This document shows positions 1 to 8,954 of a DNA stretch of 64,000 bases, piece by piece (within the stretch, counting starts at the first letter, position 1; each line of letters opens with the position of its first letter). Source of the stretch: Streptomyces hygroscopicus (GTDB taxonomy: Bacteria > Actinomycetota > Actinomycetes > Streptomycetales > Streptomycetaceae). Made by a program: the position numbers and the translations under genes. The notes beneath the pieces are model-generated. The model was not told where the DNA came from, did no database searches, and saw nothing but the letters and a program-made list of their open reading frames with translations. The DNA is taken from assembly GCA_002021875.1 (NCBI GenBank), contig CP018627.1:10168001-10232000 (forward strand). Reading direction: 5' to 3'.

Positions 1-89
1 CCCACCGGCCTGCCGCGTCCCATAGCGGGACCGGGCCGTCGCCCCACGGTCCGGAACCGGCCGCGGGGCGATGGCGGGAGGGGGGAAGC

Positions 90-1451
90 TCAGCCCTTGC
101 CCGCCGCGTACATCCCCAGGAACAGCGCCTCGGTCAGCGAGAGCTTCTCCAACTCCTGCGGTGAGACGCTCTCGTTGACCGCGTGGATCTGCGCATCCGG
201 CTCGCTCAGCCCGATCAGCAGGATCTCCGCCTCCGGGTAGAGCGAGGCCAGCGTGTTGCACAGCGGGATCGAGCCGCCCTGCCCGGCGATCGCCATTTCC
301 TGGCCGTCGTACGCCAGGCGCATCGCCTCCCGCATCGCCGCGTACGCCGGGCTCGTGGTGTCCGCGCGGAACGGCTGGCCCTGGCCGACCTGCTCCAGCG
401 AGAGCCGCGCGCCCCACGGCACCGAGGACCGGAGGTGCTCGGCGAGCAGCCGGTTGGCCTCGGCCGCGTCCACGCCCGGCGGCACCCGCAGGCTGATCAG
501 CGCCCGCGCGCTCGACTGGACGGACGGGGTGGCGCCGACCACCGGCGGGCAGTCGATGCCGATCACGGTGACCGCGGGGCGCGCCCAGATGCGGTCGGCG
601 ACCGTACCGGAGCCGACCAGCCCGACCCCGTCGAGCACCTTGGCGTCCTTGCGGAACGCCTCCTCCGGATACTGCAGCCCGTCCCACTCCGCGTCCGCCT
701 CGAGGCCCTTGACGGTGGTCGAGCCGTCCTCGGCGCGCAGCGAGTCCAGGACGCGGATCAGCGCGGCGAGCGCGTCCGGGGCCGCCCCGCCGAACTGACC
801 GGAGTGCAGATTGCCCTCCAGGGTCTCCACCGAGACCCGCAGCAGCGTCATACCGCGCAGCGTGGCCGTGACCGTCGGCAGCCCGACCCGGAAGTTGCCC
901 GCGTCGCCGATCACGATCGTGTCGGCGGTCAGCAGCTCCGGATGGGCCTCGGCATAGCGCTCCAGGCCGCCCGTGCCCTGCTCCTCCGAACCCTCCACGA
1001 TCATCTTGACGTTGACCGGGACCCCGCCCTGCTCCTTGAGCGCCCGCAGGGCGGTGAGATGCATGATCACGCCACCCTTGCAGTCCGCGGCGCCCCGCCC
1101 GTACCAGCGGCCGTCGCGCTCGGTCAGCTCGAAGGGCGGGGTGTGCCAGGCGGCCTCGTCCAGCGGGGGCTGCACGTCGTAATGCGCGTAGAGCAGCACG
1201 GTCGGGGCACCGGCCGGACCGGGCAGAAAGCCGTAGACGGACTGGGTGCCGTCGGGGGTGTCCAGCAGCGCCACGTCCTCGAACCCCTCGGCGCGCAGGG
1301 CGTCGGCGACCCACCGGGCGGCGGCCTCGCATTCGTCGCGCGGGAACTGCGCCGGGTCCGCGACCGACTTGAAGGCCACCAGCTCGGCCAGCTCGGTCCT
1401 CGCGCGCGGCTGCAGGGCGGCTACGGTAGCGGCGAGAGGCGCCTTCTCCAT
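90..1451 (-). CDS. M20 family dipeptidase
   Basis: A 453-residue zinc metallopeptidase of the M20 family, dipeptidase (PepV/CNDP-like) branch, expected to hydrolyse small peptides in the cytoplasm. Visible metal-site motifs are YAHYDVQP near residue 90 (His and Asp ligands), GAADCKGG, the catalytic EGSEEQGTGG segment with its paired glutamates, GDAGNF, and a late QIHAVNES histidine. A dimerisation lid lies between them. I chose the ATG at 1451 over the GTG at 1460 because AGGAG sits 8 nt upstream of it. It is monocistronic and divergent from the flavoprotein gene that starts at 1621. Family is clear; substrate is not. Confidence 0.93.
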   Translation of the reverse strand: MEKAPLAATVAALQPRARTELAELVAFKSVADPAQFPRDECEAAARWVADALRAEGFEDVALLDTPDGTQSVYGFLPGPAGAPTVLLYAHYDVQPPLDEAAWHTPPFELTERDGRWYGRGAADCKGGVIMHLTALRALKEQGGVPVNVKMIVEGSEEQGTGGLERYAEAHPELLTADTIVIGDAGNFRVGLPTVTATLRGMTLLRVSVETLEGNLHSGQFGGAAPDALAALIRVLDSLRAEDGSTTVKGLEADAEWDGLQYPEEAFRKDAKVLDGVGLVGSGTVADRIWARPAVTVIGIDCPPVVGATPSVQSSARALISLRVPPGVDAAEANRLLAEHLRSSVPWGARLSLEQVGQGQPFRADTTSPAYAAMREAMRLAYDGQEMAIAGQGGSIPLCNTLASLYPEAEILLIGLSEPDAQIHAVNESVSPQELEKLSLTEALFLGMYAAGKG

Positions 1452-1620
1452 GGGGGTCACTCCTGGGGTGCGACGGGCAGGCGGCGGGATGCGCTGCGAT
1501 GGGCACGTATGTACGGCTTGATGCCGCGTGGCCGATCATCCCACAGCGGGGTCATCCGTCGGGGAGCCGTAGGATGCCGGGAAGGCGCATCAGGTCGGTC
1601 GATTGGGAGCGGATCCACAC

Positions 1621-2826
1621 GTGAGCAGCGACAACGCAGCCCCGGACAATGAGACGGTATGGGACGTCGTCGTGGTGGGCGCGGGCCCTGCGGGTGCCTC
1701 CGCGGCCCATGCCGCCGCCTGCGCCGGACGCCGGGTGCTGTTGTTGGAGAAGGCCGAACTGCCGCGCTACAAGACGTGCGGCGGCGGCATCATCGGTCCC
1801 TCGCGCGACGCACTCCCGCCGGGCTTCGAACTGCCGCTGCGGGAGCGGGTGCACGCGGTGACCTTCTCGCTCAACGGCAAGCTGGCCCGCACCCGCCGCT
1901 CCAAGCACGCGCTCTTCGGGCTGATCAACCGGCCGGAGTTCGACGCGGCCCTGGTCGAGGCCGCCAAGGACGCGGGCGCCGAGGTCCGTACGGGCGTCGC
2001 GGTCACCCGCGTCGAACAGCACGGCCCGGCCGTGCCCGACCGGCGCACGGTCGCCGTGGTGCTCGCCGACGGTGAGACGGTGCTGGCGCGGGCCGTGGTC
2101 GGCGCGGACGGCAGCGCGAGCCGCATAGGCGCGCATGTCGGCGTGAAGCTGGACCAGGTGGATCTCGGCCTGGAGGCGGAAATTCCCGTTCCGGAGACCG
2201 TCGCGGAGGACTGGGCGGGCCGGGTGCTCATCGACTGGGGCCCGATGCCGGGGAGTTACGGCTGGGTCTTCCCCAAGGGCGACACCCTGACCGTCGGCGT
2301 CATCTCGGCGCGCGGCGAGGGCGCCGGGACCAAGCGCTATCTGGAAGACTTCATCGCCCGGCTCGGCCTCGCCGGATTCGAGCCGAGCATCTCCTCCGGC
2401 CATCTGACCCGCTGCCGCGCCGATGACTCGCCGCTGTCGCGCGGCCGGGTCCTGGTGTGCGGGGACGCGGCCGGGCTGCTGGAGCCGTGGACGCGCGAGG
2501 GCATCTCCTACGCGCTGCGCTCGGGCCGGCTCGCGGGCGAGTGGGCGGTGCGCGTCGCCGAGGCGCATGACGCGGTGGACGCCCGCCGCCAGGCCCTGAA
2601 CTACGCCTTCGCGATCAAGGCGGGGCTCGGCGTGGAGATGGGCGTCGGCCGCCGTCTGTACACGATCTTCGCCCGCCGCCCCGGGATGTTCCACGCGGCT
2701 CTCACCGGCTTCCGCCCGGCGTGGCGTACTTTTACGAAGATCACCCGCGGCACCACCACCCTGGGCGACCTCGTCCGCACTCACCCGGCCGCCCGCCGGG
2801 CCCTGGCGGCGATGGACCGGGGCTAG
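1621..2826 (+). CDS. Geranylgeranyl reductase family FAD-dependent oxidoreductase
   Basis: A 401-residue flavoprotein of the geranylgeranyl reductase/halogenase-like family, which typically reduces isoprenoid double bonds (menaquinone side chains, lipids). The N-terminus carries the dinucleotide fold VVVGAGPAGASAA, followed by the family CGGGIIG motif near residue 55. The C-terminal FAD motif is GDAAGLLEPWTREGISYAL. The GTG at 1621 is preferred because GGGAG lies about 10 nt upstream; a TTG at 1603 would add six residues without a ribosome site. The substrate cannot be read from the sequence. Tandem repeats follow its stop codon. Confidence 0.9.
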   Translation: MSSDNAAPDNETVWDVVVVGAGPAGASAAHAAACAGRRVLLLEKAELPRYKTCGGGIIGPSRDALPPGFELPLRERVHAVTFSLNGKLARTRRSKHALFGLINRPEFDAALVEAAKDAGAEVRTGVAVTRVEQHGPAVPDRRTVAVVLADGETVLARAVVGADGSASRIGAHVGVKLDQVDLGLEAEIPVPETVAEDWAGRVLIDWGPMPGSYGWVFPKGDTLTVGVISARGEGAGTKRYLEDFIARLGLAGFEPSISSGHLTRCRADDSPLSRGRVLVCGDAAGLLEPWTREGISYALRSGRLAGEWAVRVAEAHDAVDARRQALNYAFAIKAGLGVEMGVGRRLYTIFARRPGMFHAALTGFRPAWRTFTKITRGTTTLGDLVRTHPAARRALAAMDRG

Positions 2827-2852
2827 CCGCTTTCTCTCGGGCGCCGCGCGGC

Positions 2853-2977
2853 GGTAATGCGTCGCGTGACGGTCCCGAGCCTTCGCCGGTGATGCGTCGC
2901 GCGGCGGTCCCGAGCCTTCGCCGGTGATGCGTCGCGCGGCGGTCCCGAGCCTTCGGCCGGTGACGCGTCGCGCGGCC
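2853..2977. repeat. 35-bp tandem repeat, about 3.5 copies
   Basis: Three near-identical units (2853-2887, 2888-2922, 2923-2958) plus a partial fourth. Each has a core GCGTCGCGCGGCGGTCCCGA followed by GCCTTCG. Unit three has one extra base. It lies between the flavoprotein stop and the promoter of the sensor kinase. No coding or structural role is evident; it may be a variable-number locus. Confidence 0.85.
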
Positions 2978-3035
2978 TCGCCAGCGACGCGGAAGACCGG
3001 GCGCATCCCGGCGATCCGGGCTCGGCCGGCGCGAC

Positions 3036-3104
3036 GTACTCCGCCGGGAGTACGCGCGGGCACCGCGTAAGGGGGACGCCGGGCCCGCCCGGCCGGTTTA
3101 GCGT
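3036..3104 (+). promoter_or_regulatory. Palindromic operator and leaderless promoter of the two-component operon
   Basis: GTACTCCGCCGGGAGTAC at 3036-3053 is an inverted repeat with 7-bp perfect arms. TAGCGT at 3099-3104 is a -10-like hexamer six bases before the ATG at 3111, implying a leaderless transcript; no ribosome site is seen. The palindrome sits about 60 bp upstream of that start, a normal activator position, so autoregulation by the response regulator encoded in the operon is inferred. A related 18-mer lies at 10895-10912. Confidence 0.55.
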
Positions 3105-3110
3105 TGCCGT

Positions 3111-4340
3111 ATGCACGGATTCACGGGGGAGCCCGGGCCCTGGCGCCGGCCGGGCGGACGCCGGCGCGAGATGCCCTTCGGCACACCGCGCTCTGCCGTA
3201 CCCTGGCCCTCCTCGCTCGCCATCGCCGTCGTCCAGCTGATGGGCACCGGGTTCGCCGCGCATGACCAGCCCGCCCGGGTGGGCCTCGGGCCCGGGGCCG
3301 GTGCGCTGCTGCTCGCCGGGCCCGCGCTGCTGCTCCTGCGCCATCGCCACCCCGGGACCGTCGTGGTCGGCACGTCGGCGGTGACCGTGGTCTACATCGC
3401 CGCCGGATATCCGTACGGGCCCGTCTTCCTCAGCGTCGTCGTCGCCTGTGTGGCGGCCGTCGCCGCCGGGCGGCGGATCGCCGCGTGGAGCGCGCTCGGG
3501 CTGCTGTGGGGCAGCCATCTGCTCATCGGCCACTGGCTCTACCGCCGGCTGCCGCCGGGCGGTGACGGGCCCGTCGGATGGGGGCAGGAGCTGGGGATCA
3601 CCGCCTGGGCGCTGGCGATCGTCGCCGCGTCCGAACTCGTCCGCCTACGGCGTGAGCGGTGGGTCCGCGAACGGGCCGAACGGGAGGCGGCGGCGCGGCG
3701 CCGGGCGGATGAGGAGCGGCTGCGGATCGCCCGCGAACTGCATGACGTCCTCGCCCACAGCATCTCGGTCATCAACGTCCAGGCGGGCGTCGGCCTCGCC
3801 CTCCTCGACCAGGACCCCGAGCAGGCCCGCACCGCGCTGACCACCATCAAGGCGGCCAGCAAGGAGGCGCTGGGCGAGGTCCGCCAGGTCCTCGACACGC
3901 TGCGGACCTCCGGCGCGTCCGGCGCCGCGCCGCGCTCGCCCGCGCCCGGCCTGGACCGCCTGGAGGAGCTGACCGGACAGGCGGCGGACGCGGGCCTCGC
4001 GGTGCGGGTGGAGGTGGAGGGCGTACGGACGGCCCTGCCGCCCGGCGCCGACCTCGCGGCGTTCCGTATCGTGCAGGAGGCCCTGACCAACATCGTCCGC
4101 CACTCCAGCTCCCGGAACGCCCATGTCCTGTTGTGCTACGCCCCCGGTGAGTTGGAGCTGCGGGTGGACGACGACGGTCCGGCGGCCGGGGGCGAGGTGG
4201 CGGGCGGTGGCAACGGTCTGGTCGGCATGCGCGAACGGGCCGCCGCGCTCGGCGGCACGGTGGCTGCGGGCCCCCGTCCGGACGGCGGTTTCCGCGTCCG
4301 GGCCCGGATCCCGTTCAGGGGCGGGAGGGAGACGCCATGA
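3111..4340 (+). CDS. Sensor histidine kinase, DesK/NarX type
   Basis: A 409-residue membrane histidine kinase. Several hydrophobic segments fill roughly residues 35-170, followed by an Arg-rich linker. The HisKA_3 dimerisation domain contains RIARELHDVLAHSISVINVQ with the phospho-accepting His near residue 211. The C-terminal HATPase domain shows EALTNIVRHS (N box), DDDGPAAGG and GLVGMRERAAALGG. There is no large extracytoplasmic sensor domain, so the signal is probably membrane-borne. It overlaps the next gene by 4 nt (ATGA), so kinase and regulator are translationally coupled. Confidence 0.95.
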   Translation: MHGFTGEPGPWRRPGGRRREMPFGTPRSAVPWPSSLAIAVVQLMGTGFAAHDQPARVGLGPGAGALLLAGPALLLLRHRHPGTVVVGTSAVTVVYIAAGYPYGPVFLSVVVACVAAVAAGRRIAAWSALGLLWGSHLLIGHWLYRRLPPGGDGPVGWGQELGITAWALAIVAASELVRLRRERWVRERAEREAAARRRADEERLRIARELHDVLAHSISVINVQAGVGLALLDQDPEQARTALTTIKAASKEALGEVRQVLDTLRTSGASGAAPRSPAPGLDRLEELTGQAADAGLAVRVEVEGVRTALPPGADLAAFRIVQEALTNIVRHSSSRNAHVLLCYAPGELELRVDDDGPAAGGEVAGGGNGLVGMRERAAALGGTVAAGPRPDGGFRVRARIPFRGGRETP

Positions 4341-5029
4341 GTGAGGGGGACAGGGAAGATGCCGTGATCCGTGTCGCGCTCGCCGATGACCAGATCCTCG
4401 TCCGCGCGGGCTTCCGCGCCCTGCTGGCCGCACAGCCGGATATCGAGGTGGTCGGCGAGGCGGCCGACGGGGAGCAGGCGCTGGCGCTCGTGCGGGAGCA
4501 ACACCCCGACGTCGTCCTCATGGACATCCGCATGCCGGTGCTCGACGGCCTCGCCGCCACCCGCCGGATCACCGGGGACCCGGCCCTCGGCGAGGTGAAG
4601 GTGGTCATGCTGACCACTTTCGAACTCGATGAGTACGTCTTCGAGGCGATCCGCTCCGGCGCCTCCGGCTTCCTGGTCAAGGACACCGAACCGGAAGAGC
4701 TGCTGCGGGCGGTGCGCGCGGTCGTCGGCGGCGACGCGCTGCTGTCGCCAGGGGTGACCCGCCGCCTCATCGCCGAGTTCGCGGCCCGTTCCAGGGAACC
4801 CGCGCCCGTGGCGGCGCTGGCGGAGCTGACCGAGCGGGAGCGGGAGGTGATGGCCCTGGTCGGCATGGGGCTGTCGAACCAGGAGATCGCCCGGCGGCTC
4901 GTGGTCAGCCCGCTCACCGCCAAGACCCATGTGAGCCGCACGATGGTCAAACTGGGCGTCCGGGACCGCGCCCAACTCGTCGTGCTCGCCTATGAGTCGG
5001 GCCTGGTCCGGCCCGGCTGGCTGGGCTGA
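4337..5029 (+). CDS. NarL/FixJ-family response regulator
   Basis: A 230-residue regulator and cognate partner of the upstream kinase. The receiver domain has acidic residues D17 and D18, phospho-acceptor D63 in VVLMDIRMPVLDGL, and the conserved Lys in GFLVKDTEPEEL. The C-terminal LuxR-type helix-turn-helix spans about residues 165-225 (LTEREREVMALVGMGLSNQE). The start overlaps the kinase stop. It probably binds the palindrome upstream of its own operon; this is inference from position. Confidence 0.95.
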   Translation: MSEGDREDAVIRVALADDQILVRAGFRALLAAQPDIEVVGEAADGEQALALVREQHPDVVLMDIRMPVLDGLAATRRITGDPALGEVKVVMLTTFELDEYVFEAIRSGASGFLVKDTEPEELLRAVRAVVGGDALLSPGVTRRLIAEFAARSREPAPVAALAELTEREREVMALVGMGLSNQEIARRLVVSPLTAKTHVSRTMVKLGVRDRAQLVVLAYESGLVRPGWLG

Positions 5030-5035
5030 GGAAGG

Positions 5036-5122
5036 CCCCGTGCCCGGGAGTGGTGGCGAGGGTGCCCCGTGCTCGGGGGTGGTGGCGAGGGTGCCCCGCG
5101 TTCGGGGGTGGTGGCGAGGGTG
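5036..5122. repeat. 29-bp tandem repeat, three copies
   Basis: Units 5036-5064, 5065-5093 and 5094-5122 share GGGGTGGTGGCGAGGGTG and differ at a few positions in the CCCCGTGC half. The array begins just after the response regulator stop and lies between convergent genes. No terminator stem is obvious inside it. Confidence 0.85.
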
Positions 5123-5154
5123 CCGTGCCCGGTGCCCGGCGCTTCGGGGCCCGC

Positions 5155-6060
5155 TCAGAACAGCCCCTCCGGGGCCTCCGCTTCCCGCGCCCGCGCCGCA
5201 ACCGGCGCCGTCGTCGGGGCATCCGCCGCGGCCGCCGTCAGCGGCCAGCCCGCCAGTTGGCGGGTGTCCAGCAGCAGGATCCGGCCGTCCGTCGAGGTCA
5301 GGTGGATGTCCGGGCCCGCCACGGCGTCGATCCGACCGGCCACGGTGGTCTCGGGGACGAGCTGGATCAGCCCCAGCGCGGGGCGCACCCGGTCCAGATG
5401 GAACGCCGCGTCATGGTGCACCGGCTCGAACGGCGCCAGGGCAAGCGACTCCGGCAGACCTGCCAGGCCGCGCGCCCGCTGGTGGAGCGCGGCGAGGTCG
5501 GCGGCCCGCCGCTCCGGGCGCGGCGCGGCCTCGCGGGCGGTGCGCTTGGCGGCGTAGGGGAAGCGGTCCGGGACGCCGAGCGCTGTGCCCAGCACGGCCT
5601 CGGCGCGGCGCGCGGCCATCAGCGGGCCACGGCCCAGCAGGCAGTACGAGAGCGCGGCCTGCTCCAGCAGCCGTACCCCCTCCCGCTCGGCCGCGGTGAT
5701 CCCGACCTTGAGCAGATCCGGACCGAACCAGGCGAGATAGACGTCGTAAGGGCGCGGGTCGTCCGTACGGGTGTCGGCGGCCACGGAGTACGAGCGGTCC
5801 AGCCGGGCGCAGTCCGGGCACTGCGCCGATACGGCGGTGGCCGGTACCTCGGCCCCGGCCGGGCACGGGGTGTGCCGGGCGCCCCTGCGGACGCCGACGC
5901 AGTCGCGCCGGGGCCCGGTGGTGAAGGAGAACGGGCGGTCCGGCGTCAGCGGGGAGAGCCGTTCACCCTGGGCCGGATGGCGCCAGAGGAGCGCGGGCCC
6001 GCGGTGGCCCCAGCGCGATCCCGCGCACTGCCACCGTGCCGGCCGCGGGCCCTGGGCCAT
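5155..6060 (-). CDS. DUF2797 domain protein
   Basis: A 301-residue protein matching the actinobacterial DUF2797 family, of unknown function. An internal CPDCARLDRSY segment near residue 130 looks like part of a metal site with the early Cys of RWQCAGSRWG. It is followed by the conserved YDVYLAWFGPDLLKVGIT block, which resembles a GIY-YIG-like strand pattern. I chose the ATG at 6060 because it overlaps the upstream stop codon as ATGA, implying coupling to the small membrane protein. An ATG-class codon at 6087 would enter that gene. Confidence 0.8.
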   Translation of the reverse strand: MAQGPRPARWQCAGSRWGHRGPALLWRHPAQGERLSPLTPDRPFSFTTGPRRDCVGVRRGARHTPCPAGAEVPATAVSAQCPDCARLDRSYSVAADTRTDDPRPYDVYLAWFGPDLLKVGITAAEREGVRLLEQAALSYCLLGRGPLMAARRAEAVLGTALGVPDRFPYAAKRTAREAAPRPERRAADLAALHQRARGLAGLPESLALAPFEPVHHDAAFHLDRVRPALGLIQLVPETTVAGRIDAVAGPDIHLTSTDGRILLLDTRQLAGWPLTAAAADAPTTAPVAARAREAEAPEGLF

Positions 6061-6302
6061 CAGCGACGCTGCCGGGAGAAGAGCCACAGCGCCCGCACCA
6101 GGCGGACGGCGAATCCGATGGTGGCCACCACGAAGGCGGCGCCCCTCCAGGCCGTCTCCTGGGCCCGGCCCAGATCGCCGAAAAGCGCGGGGCTCGCGAC
6201 CGCGACATAGAGCACGGCCGCCAGCAGACCGGCCGTGACCAGGGCGAACACTATCTCGACGGTGAGCGTGTCCCGCTCGTCCTGGGGACGGGGTCCGGCC
6301 AT
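6060..6302 (-). CDS. Small two-helix membrane protein, DUF6332-like
   Basis: An 80-residue protein with two predicted membrane helices (about residues 16-40 and 51-72) and a basic C-terminus ending RALWLFSRQRR. The TLTVEIVFALVTA start of helix one resembles Streptomyces DUF6332 proteins; that family call is from memory. It is the middle gene of a minus-strand trio: six bases after the DUF4442 stop and overlapping the DUF2797 start. Function unknown. Confidence 0.7.
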   Translation of the reverse strand: MAGPRPQDERDTLTVEIVFALVTAGLLAAVLYVAVASPALFGDLGRAQETAWRGAAFVVATIGFAVRLVRALWLFSRQRR

Positions 6303-6308
6303 CTCGAA

Positions 6309-6833
6309 TCAGTCCTCCGCCTGCTGTCCGGTGGCTGCCGCCGAGTCGGTCCTCCCCGGCTCGCGCTGCCCGTCACGCTGCTTGTGGCGCACATAGAGCT
6401 GCTTCCGTACGCGTGCCACGACCGTACCGTCCGCGGCGACCACGTCGTTCTCGAACCACGGCAGTGCCTTGCCGCCGTCCGCCGTGGCCTCGCGGATCTC
6501 CTCCAGCCGCTCCTCGGTGAGCTTGAAGTCGGCGAACACGTCGCCGCGGCCGGGTGAGACGAAGTCGATCTCGCCGGCCTTGTCCCAGACGATGTAGTCC
6601 CGGCCGAGCCGGTTCATCACCAGCAGCATCCAGAACGGGTCGCTCATCGCGAACAGCGAACCGCCGAAATGGGTCCCCACGTAGTTGGAGTTGAAGCGGT
6701 GCAGCCGCAGCCTGACCCGGACACTGCTCCAGTCCTCCGCGAGGTGGACCACCCGCACTCCGGCGAAGAGATAGGGCGGCCACCAGTTCATCGCGCGGCG
6801 CAGGCGGCGCGCGGACATCGATCGACGTGACAT
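6309..6833 (-). CDS. DUF4442 hotdog-fold thioesterase-like protein
   Basis: A 174-residue protein of the DUF4442 family, related to hotdog thioesterases such as PaaI/YiiD. Typical features are N-terminal MNWWPPYLFAGVRV, the central NSNYVGTHFGGSLFAMSDPF (hotdog helix region) and the later YIVWDKAGEIDF. It has no membrane segment. It is the first gene of a tight minus-strand cluster with the small membrane protein and DUF2797. An acyl-CoA thioester substrate is plausible but unproven. Confidence 0.85.
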   Translation of the reverse strand: MSRRSMSARRLRRAMNWWPPYLFAGVRVVHLAEDWSSVRVRLRLHRFNSNYVGTHFGGSLFAMSDPFWMLLVMNRLGRDYIVWDKAGEIDFVSPGRGDVFADFKLTEERLEEIREATADGGKALPWFENDVVAADGTVVARVRKQLYVRHKQRDGQREPGRTDSAAATGQQAED

Positions 6834-6887
6834 GTCAGGAAGCTAGCACGTGATATTACTCGCTGGTAACTCAAAGGGCTCGGCGTA

Positions 6888-7622
6888 TCAGATGCCCGAG
6901 CGCTCCCGCCACAGCTCGGCCAGCTTCTCGTCCCCCTCCGTGTGCAGCGCGGTGATCGGCAGCCGGTTCCAGAGCGCGAGATAGAGGTCGCCGGCCGGGC
7001 CGCTCAGCTCGCAGTCGGCCGCCCCCTCGCCGTCGCGCACGGTCCGCGGAACGTCCTGTGAGAGCCGCATCGTCCACACCGCGTCATGGTCCGTGGCCCT
7101 CACCCGGAGCGTGCGCGGGGTGTCCGTGCGCACCCGGGACCGGTCCAGGCTGTGGAAACCGGCCAGCAGCTCATCGACCCCGTCGGCCGCGAACTCCGGG
7201 GTGAACGGGGAGAGGTCCCCGCCGCGTGCCGACTCCGCGTCGACCCGATGGATGGCCGTCTCATGAGCCTGGCGGCGCGCCCAGAAGCCCAGCGGGAACT
7301 CCGAGGGCAGGAAGGTGAAGCACTTCAGCTCGGGGTCGGCATCGGTGAGGGTGTCGACCAGCCGTCCATGGACCTCGCGGTACCAGGACACGAGCTCGGC
7401 GTCGGCCGGTGCCGGCTCGAGCGTCGGCCGGACCGGGTCCGTCACGCCCTCGCCGACGATCCGGGCGACCCAGCCGTGCACCTGGCCGATGTGGGACAAC
7501 AGGTCACGGACGCGCCAGTCGGGGCAGGTGGGCACCGGGGCGTCCACTCCGGCCTCGGCCGCGGCGGTGACCAGCAACTGGCCCTCGCTCTTTACGATTT
7601 CGATCAACTCGGCAGTATCCAT
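6888..7622 (-). CDS. Maleylpyruvate isomerase family mycothiol-dependent enzyme
   Basis: A 244-residue protein of the actinobacterial MDMPI family. The N-terminal DinB-like helical bundle contains the metal-ligand pattern LLSHIGQVHGW (residues about 36-47) and HETAIHRVDAE (about 135-150). The C-terminal MDMPI_C domain has ALWNRLP near residue 218. Such proteins use mycothiol as thiol cofactor, consistent with Streptomyces. Most family members are not true maleylpyruvate isomerases, so the specific reaction is unknown. The gene stands alone. Confidence 0.85.
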   Translation of the reverse strand: MDTAELIEIVKSEGQLLVTAAAEAGVDAPVPTCPDWRVRDLLSHIGQVHGWVARIVGEGVTDPVRPTLEPAPADAELVSWYREVHGRLVDTLTDADPELKCFTFLPSEFPLGFWARRQAHETAIHRVDAESARGGDLSPFTPEFAADGVDELLAGFHSLDRSRVRTDTPRTLRVRATDHDAVWTMRLSQDVPRTVRDGEGAADCELSGPAGDLYLALWNRLPITALHTEGDEKLAELWRERSGI

Positions 7623-7677
7623 GGCGGAATCATGCCAGCCGCCTCCGACATCCGCCGGGGCCGGGACGGCGAGGGTG

Positions 7678-8937
7678 TCAGGTTCCGGCCGGGCGCACGG
7701 CGTTCCGCGTGCCGTACGCGACCACCGCCGCCACGGCCGCCAGCGCCGCGACCGTGGTGAGCGCGATCGGCAGCGAGTACCAGTCGGCCAGGAAGCCGAT
7801 CGTGGGCGGGCCCAGCAGCATGCCGCCGTAGCCGAGCGTGGAGGCCGCGGCGACCCCGCCCGGCCCCGTCAGCGCGCCCGCCCGCGCGATGGCGACGGGG
7901 AAGAGGTTGGCCAGCCCCAGCCCGGTGACCGCGAAGCCCAGGAGCGCGAGCCAGACCGTGGGCGCGAGCGAGCCCAGCAGCATGCCGGCCGCGGCCGTGG
8001 TGCCGCCCGCGATCAACGTCCTGGTCTGGCCGAGCCGTTCGAGCAGCGCGGTGCCGGTCAGCCGGCCGACGGCCATCATCAGGGCGAAGACGGAGTAGCC
8101 CGCGGCGGCGAGTCCGGCGGACGCGTCGAGGTCCTGGTGCAGATGGAGGGCTGCCCAGTCGGCCATCGCACCCTCGCCGTACGCCGTGCAGAGCGCGATC
8201 AGGCCGAAGACGGCGACGAGCCACCGGGCGCGGCCCGGCCGCTCTGCGCCCGGGGACGGCTCGGGGACGGCGGCGGCGTTCTCGGACTCGGCCGCGGGCT
8301 CGGCGCCGCCCCGCGGCGCGGGCACCGGCAGCGAGATCAGCGTCCGGCCGGCGGCCGCCGCGAGCAGCAGCCCGAAGACCGCGAGCAGCGACAGATGGCG
8401 AGTGGGGGAGAGGTGGCCGGCGATCAGCCCGCCCAGCCCGGCCCCGGCCATCCCGCCCAGGCTGAAGGCGGCGTGGAAACCCGGCATGACCGGGCGGCGC
8501 AGGGCGGCGATGAGGTCGACCGCCGCGCTGTTCATGGCCACGTTGAGCGCGCCGAACCCGGTGCCGAAGACCAGCAGCACCAGGCCGAGGGCGAGCGCGG
8601 AGTGGGTCAGCGGCGGCAGCGCGACGGAGCCCGCGAACAGCACACCGGCGGCCACCGTCGTCGGGTGGTTGCCGAAGCGGCGGCACAGACGTCCGGTGGC
8701 CATCATCGTGGCCGTCCCGCCCGCGGACACGCCGAGCAGGGCCAGCCCCAGCGCGCCCTCCGAGGCGCTCGTCTGGTCCTTGATCGCGGGGATCCGGGCG
8801 ACCCATCCGGCGAATACGAAGCCGTCGAGGAAGAAGAACGCGGTGATGGCGGCGCGGAGTCGGGCGAGGTCGCGATCCGCGGTGACGGAGCGGCGCGCGC
8901 CCAGGATGGCCGTCCGTGTTTTGTTTGGAGTCGGCAC
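7678..8937 (-). CDS. MFS transporter
   Basis: A 419-residue major facilitator with about twelve membrane helices, probably a sugar or drug permease. Helix one starts ITAFFFLDGFVFAGWVARIP; the cytoplasmic loop after helix two has GRLCRRFGNHP. A hydrophilic segment of about 40 residues in the middle separates the two six-helix halves. The GTG at 8937 is chosen because TATTCT lies about seven bases upstream on this strand, suggesting a leaderless message; a GTG at 8886 is an alternative. It is divergent from the ROK regulator, with shared control sequences, so it is probably the regulator's target. Confidence 0.88.
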   Translation of the reverse strand: MPTPNKTRTAILGARRSVTADRDLARLRAAITAFFFLDGFVFAGWVARIPAIKDQTSASEGALGLALLGVSAGGTATMMATGRLCRRFGNHPTTVAAGVLFAGSVALPPLTHSALALGLVLLVFGTGFGALNVAMNSAAVDLIAALRRPVMPGFHAAFSLGGMAGAGLGGLIAGHLSPTRHLSLLAVFGLLLAAAAGRTLISLPVPAPRGGAEPAAESENAAAVPEPSPGAERPGRARWLVAVFGLIALCTAYGEGAMADWAALHLHQDLDASAGLAAAGYSVFALMMAVGRLTGTALLERLGQTRTLIAGGTTAAAGMLLGSLAPTVWLALLGFAVTGLGLANLFPVAIARAGALTGPGGVAAASTLGYGGMLLGPPTIGFLADWYSLPIALTTVAALAAVAAVVAYGTRNAVRPAGT

Positions 8938-8948
8938 AAAGTGAGAAT
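8920..8948. promoter_or_regulatory. Divergent promoter with ROK-type operator
   Basis: TTTGT at 8920-8924 and ACAAA at 8936-8940 form an inverted repeat with an 11-bp spacer, typical of ROK/NagC-class operators. GAGAAT at 8943-8948 (with TTGTTT 16 bp upstream) can serve as the -10 for the ROK gene. Read on the other strand, the same A/T block gives TATTCT for the MFS gene. Both start codons lie 6-7 bases from these hexamers, so both messages may be leaderless and one bound repressor would block both. Confidence 0.55.
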
Positions 8949-8954
8949 AGGGGC

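Noticed and set aside
183..1652. Long plus-strand open frame opposite the M20 dipeptidase
   Set aside because: It is an antisense shadow of a high-GC gene; its product is Arg/Gly/Ala-rich without any family signature.
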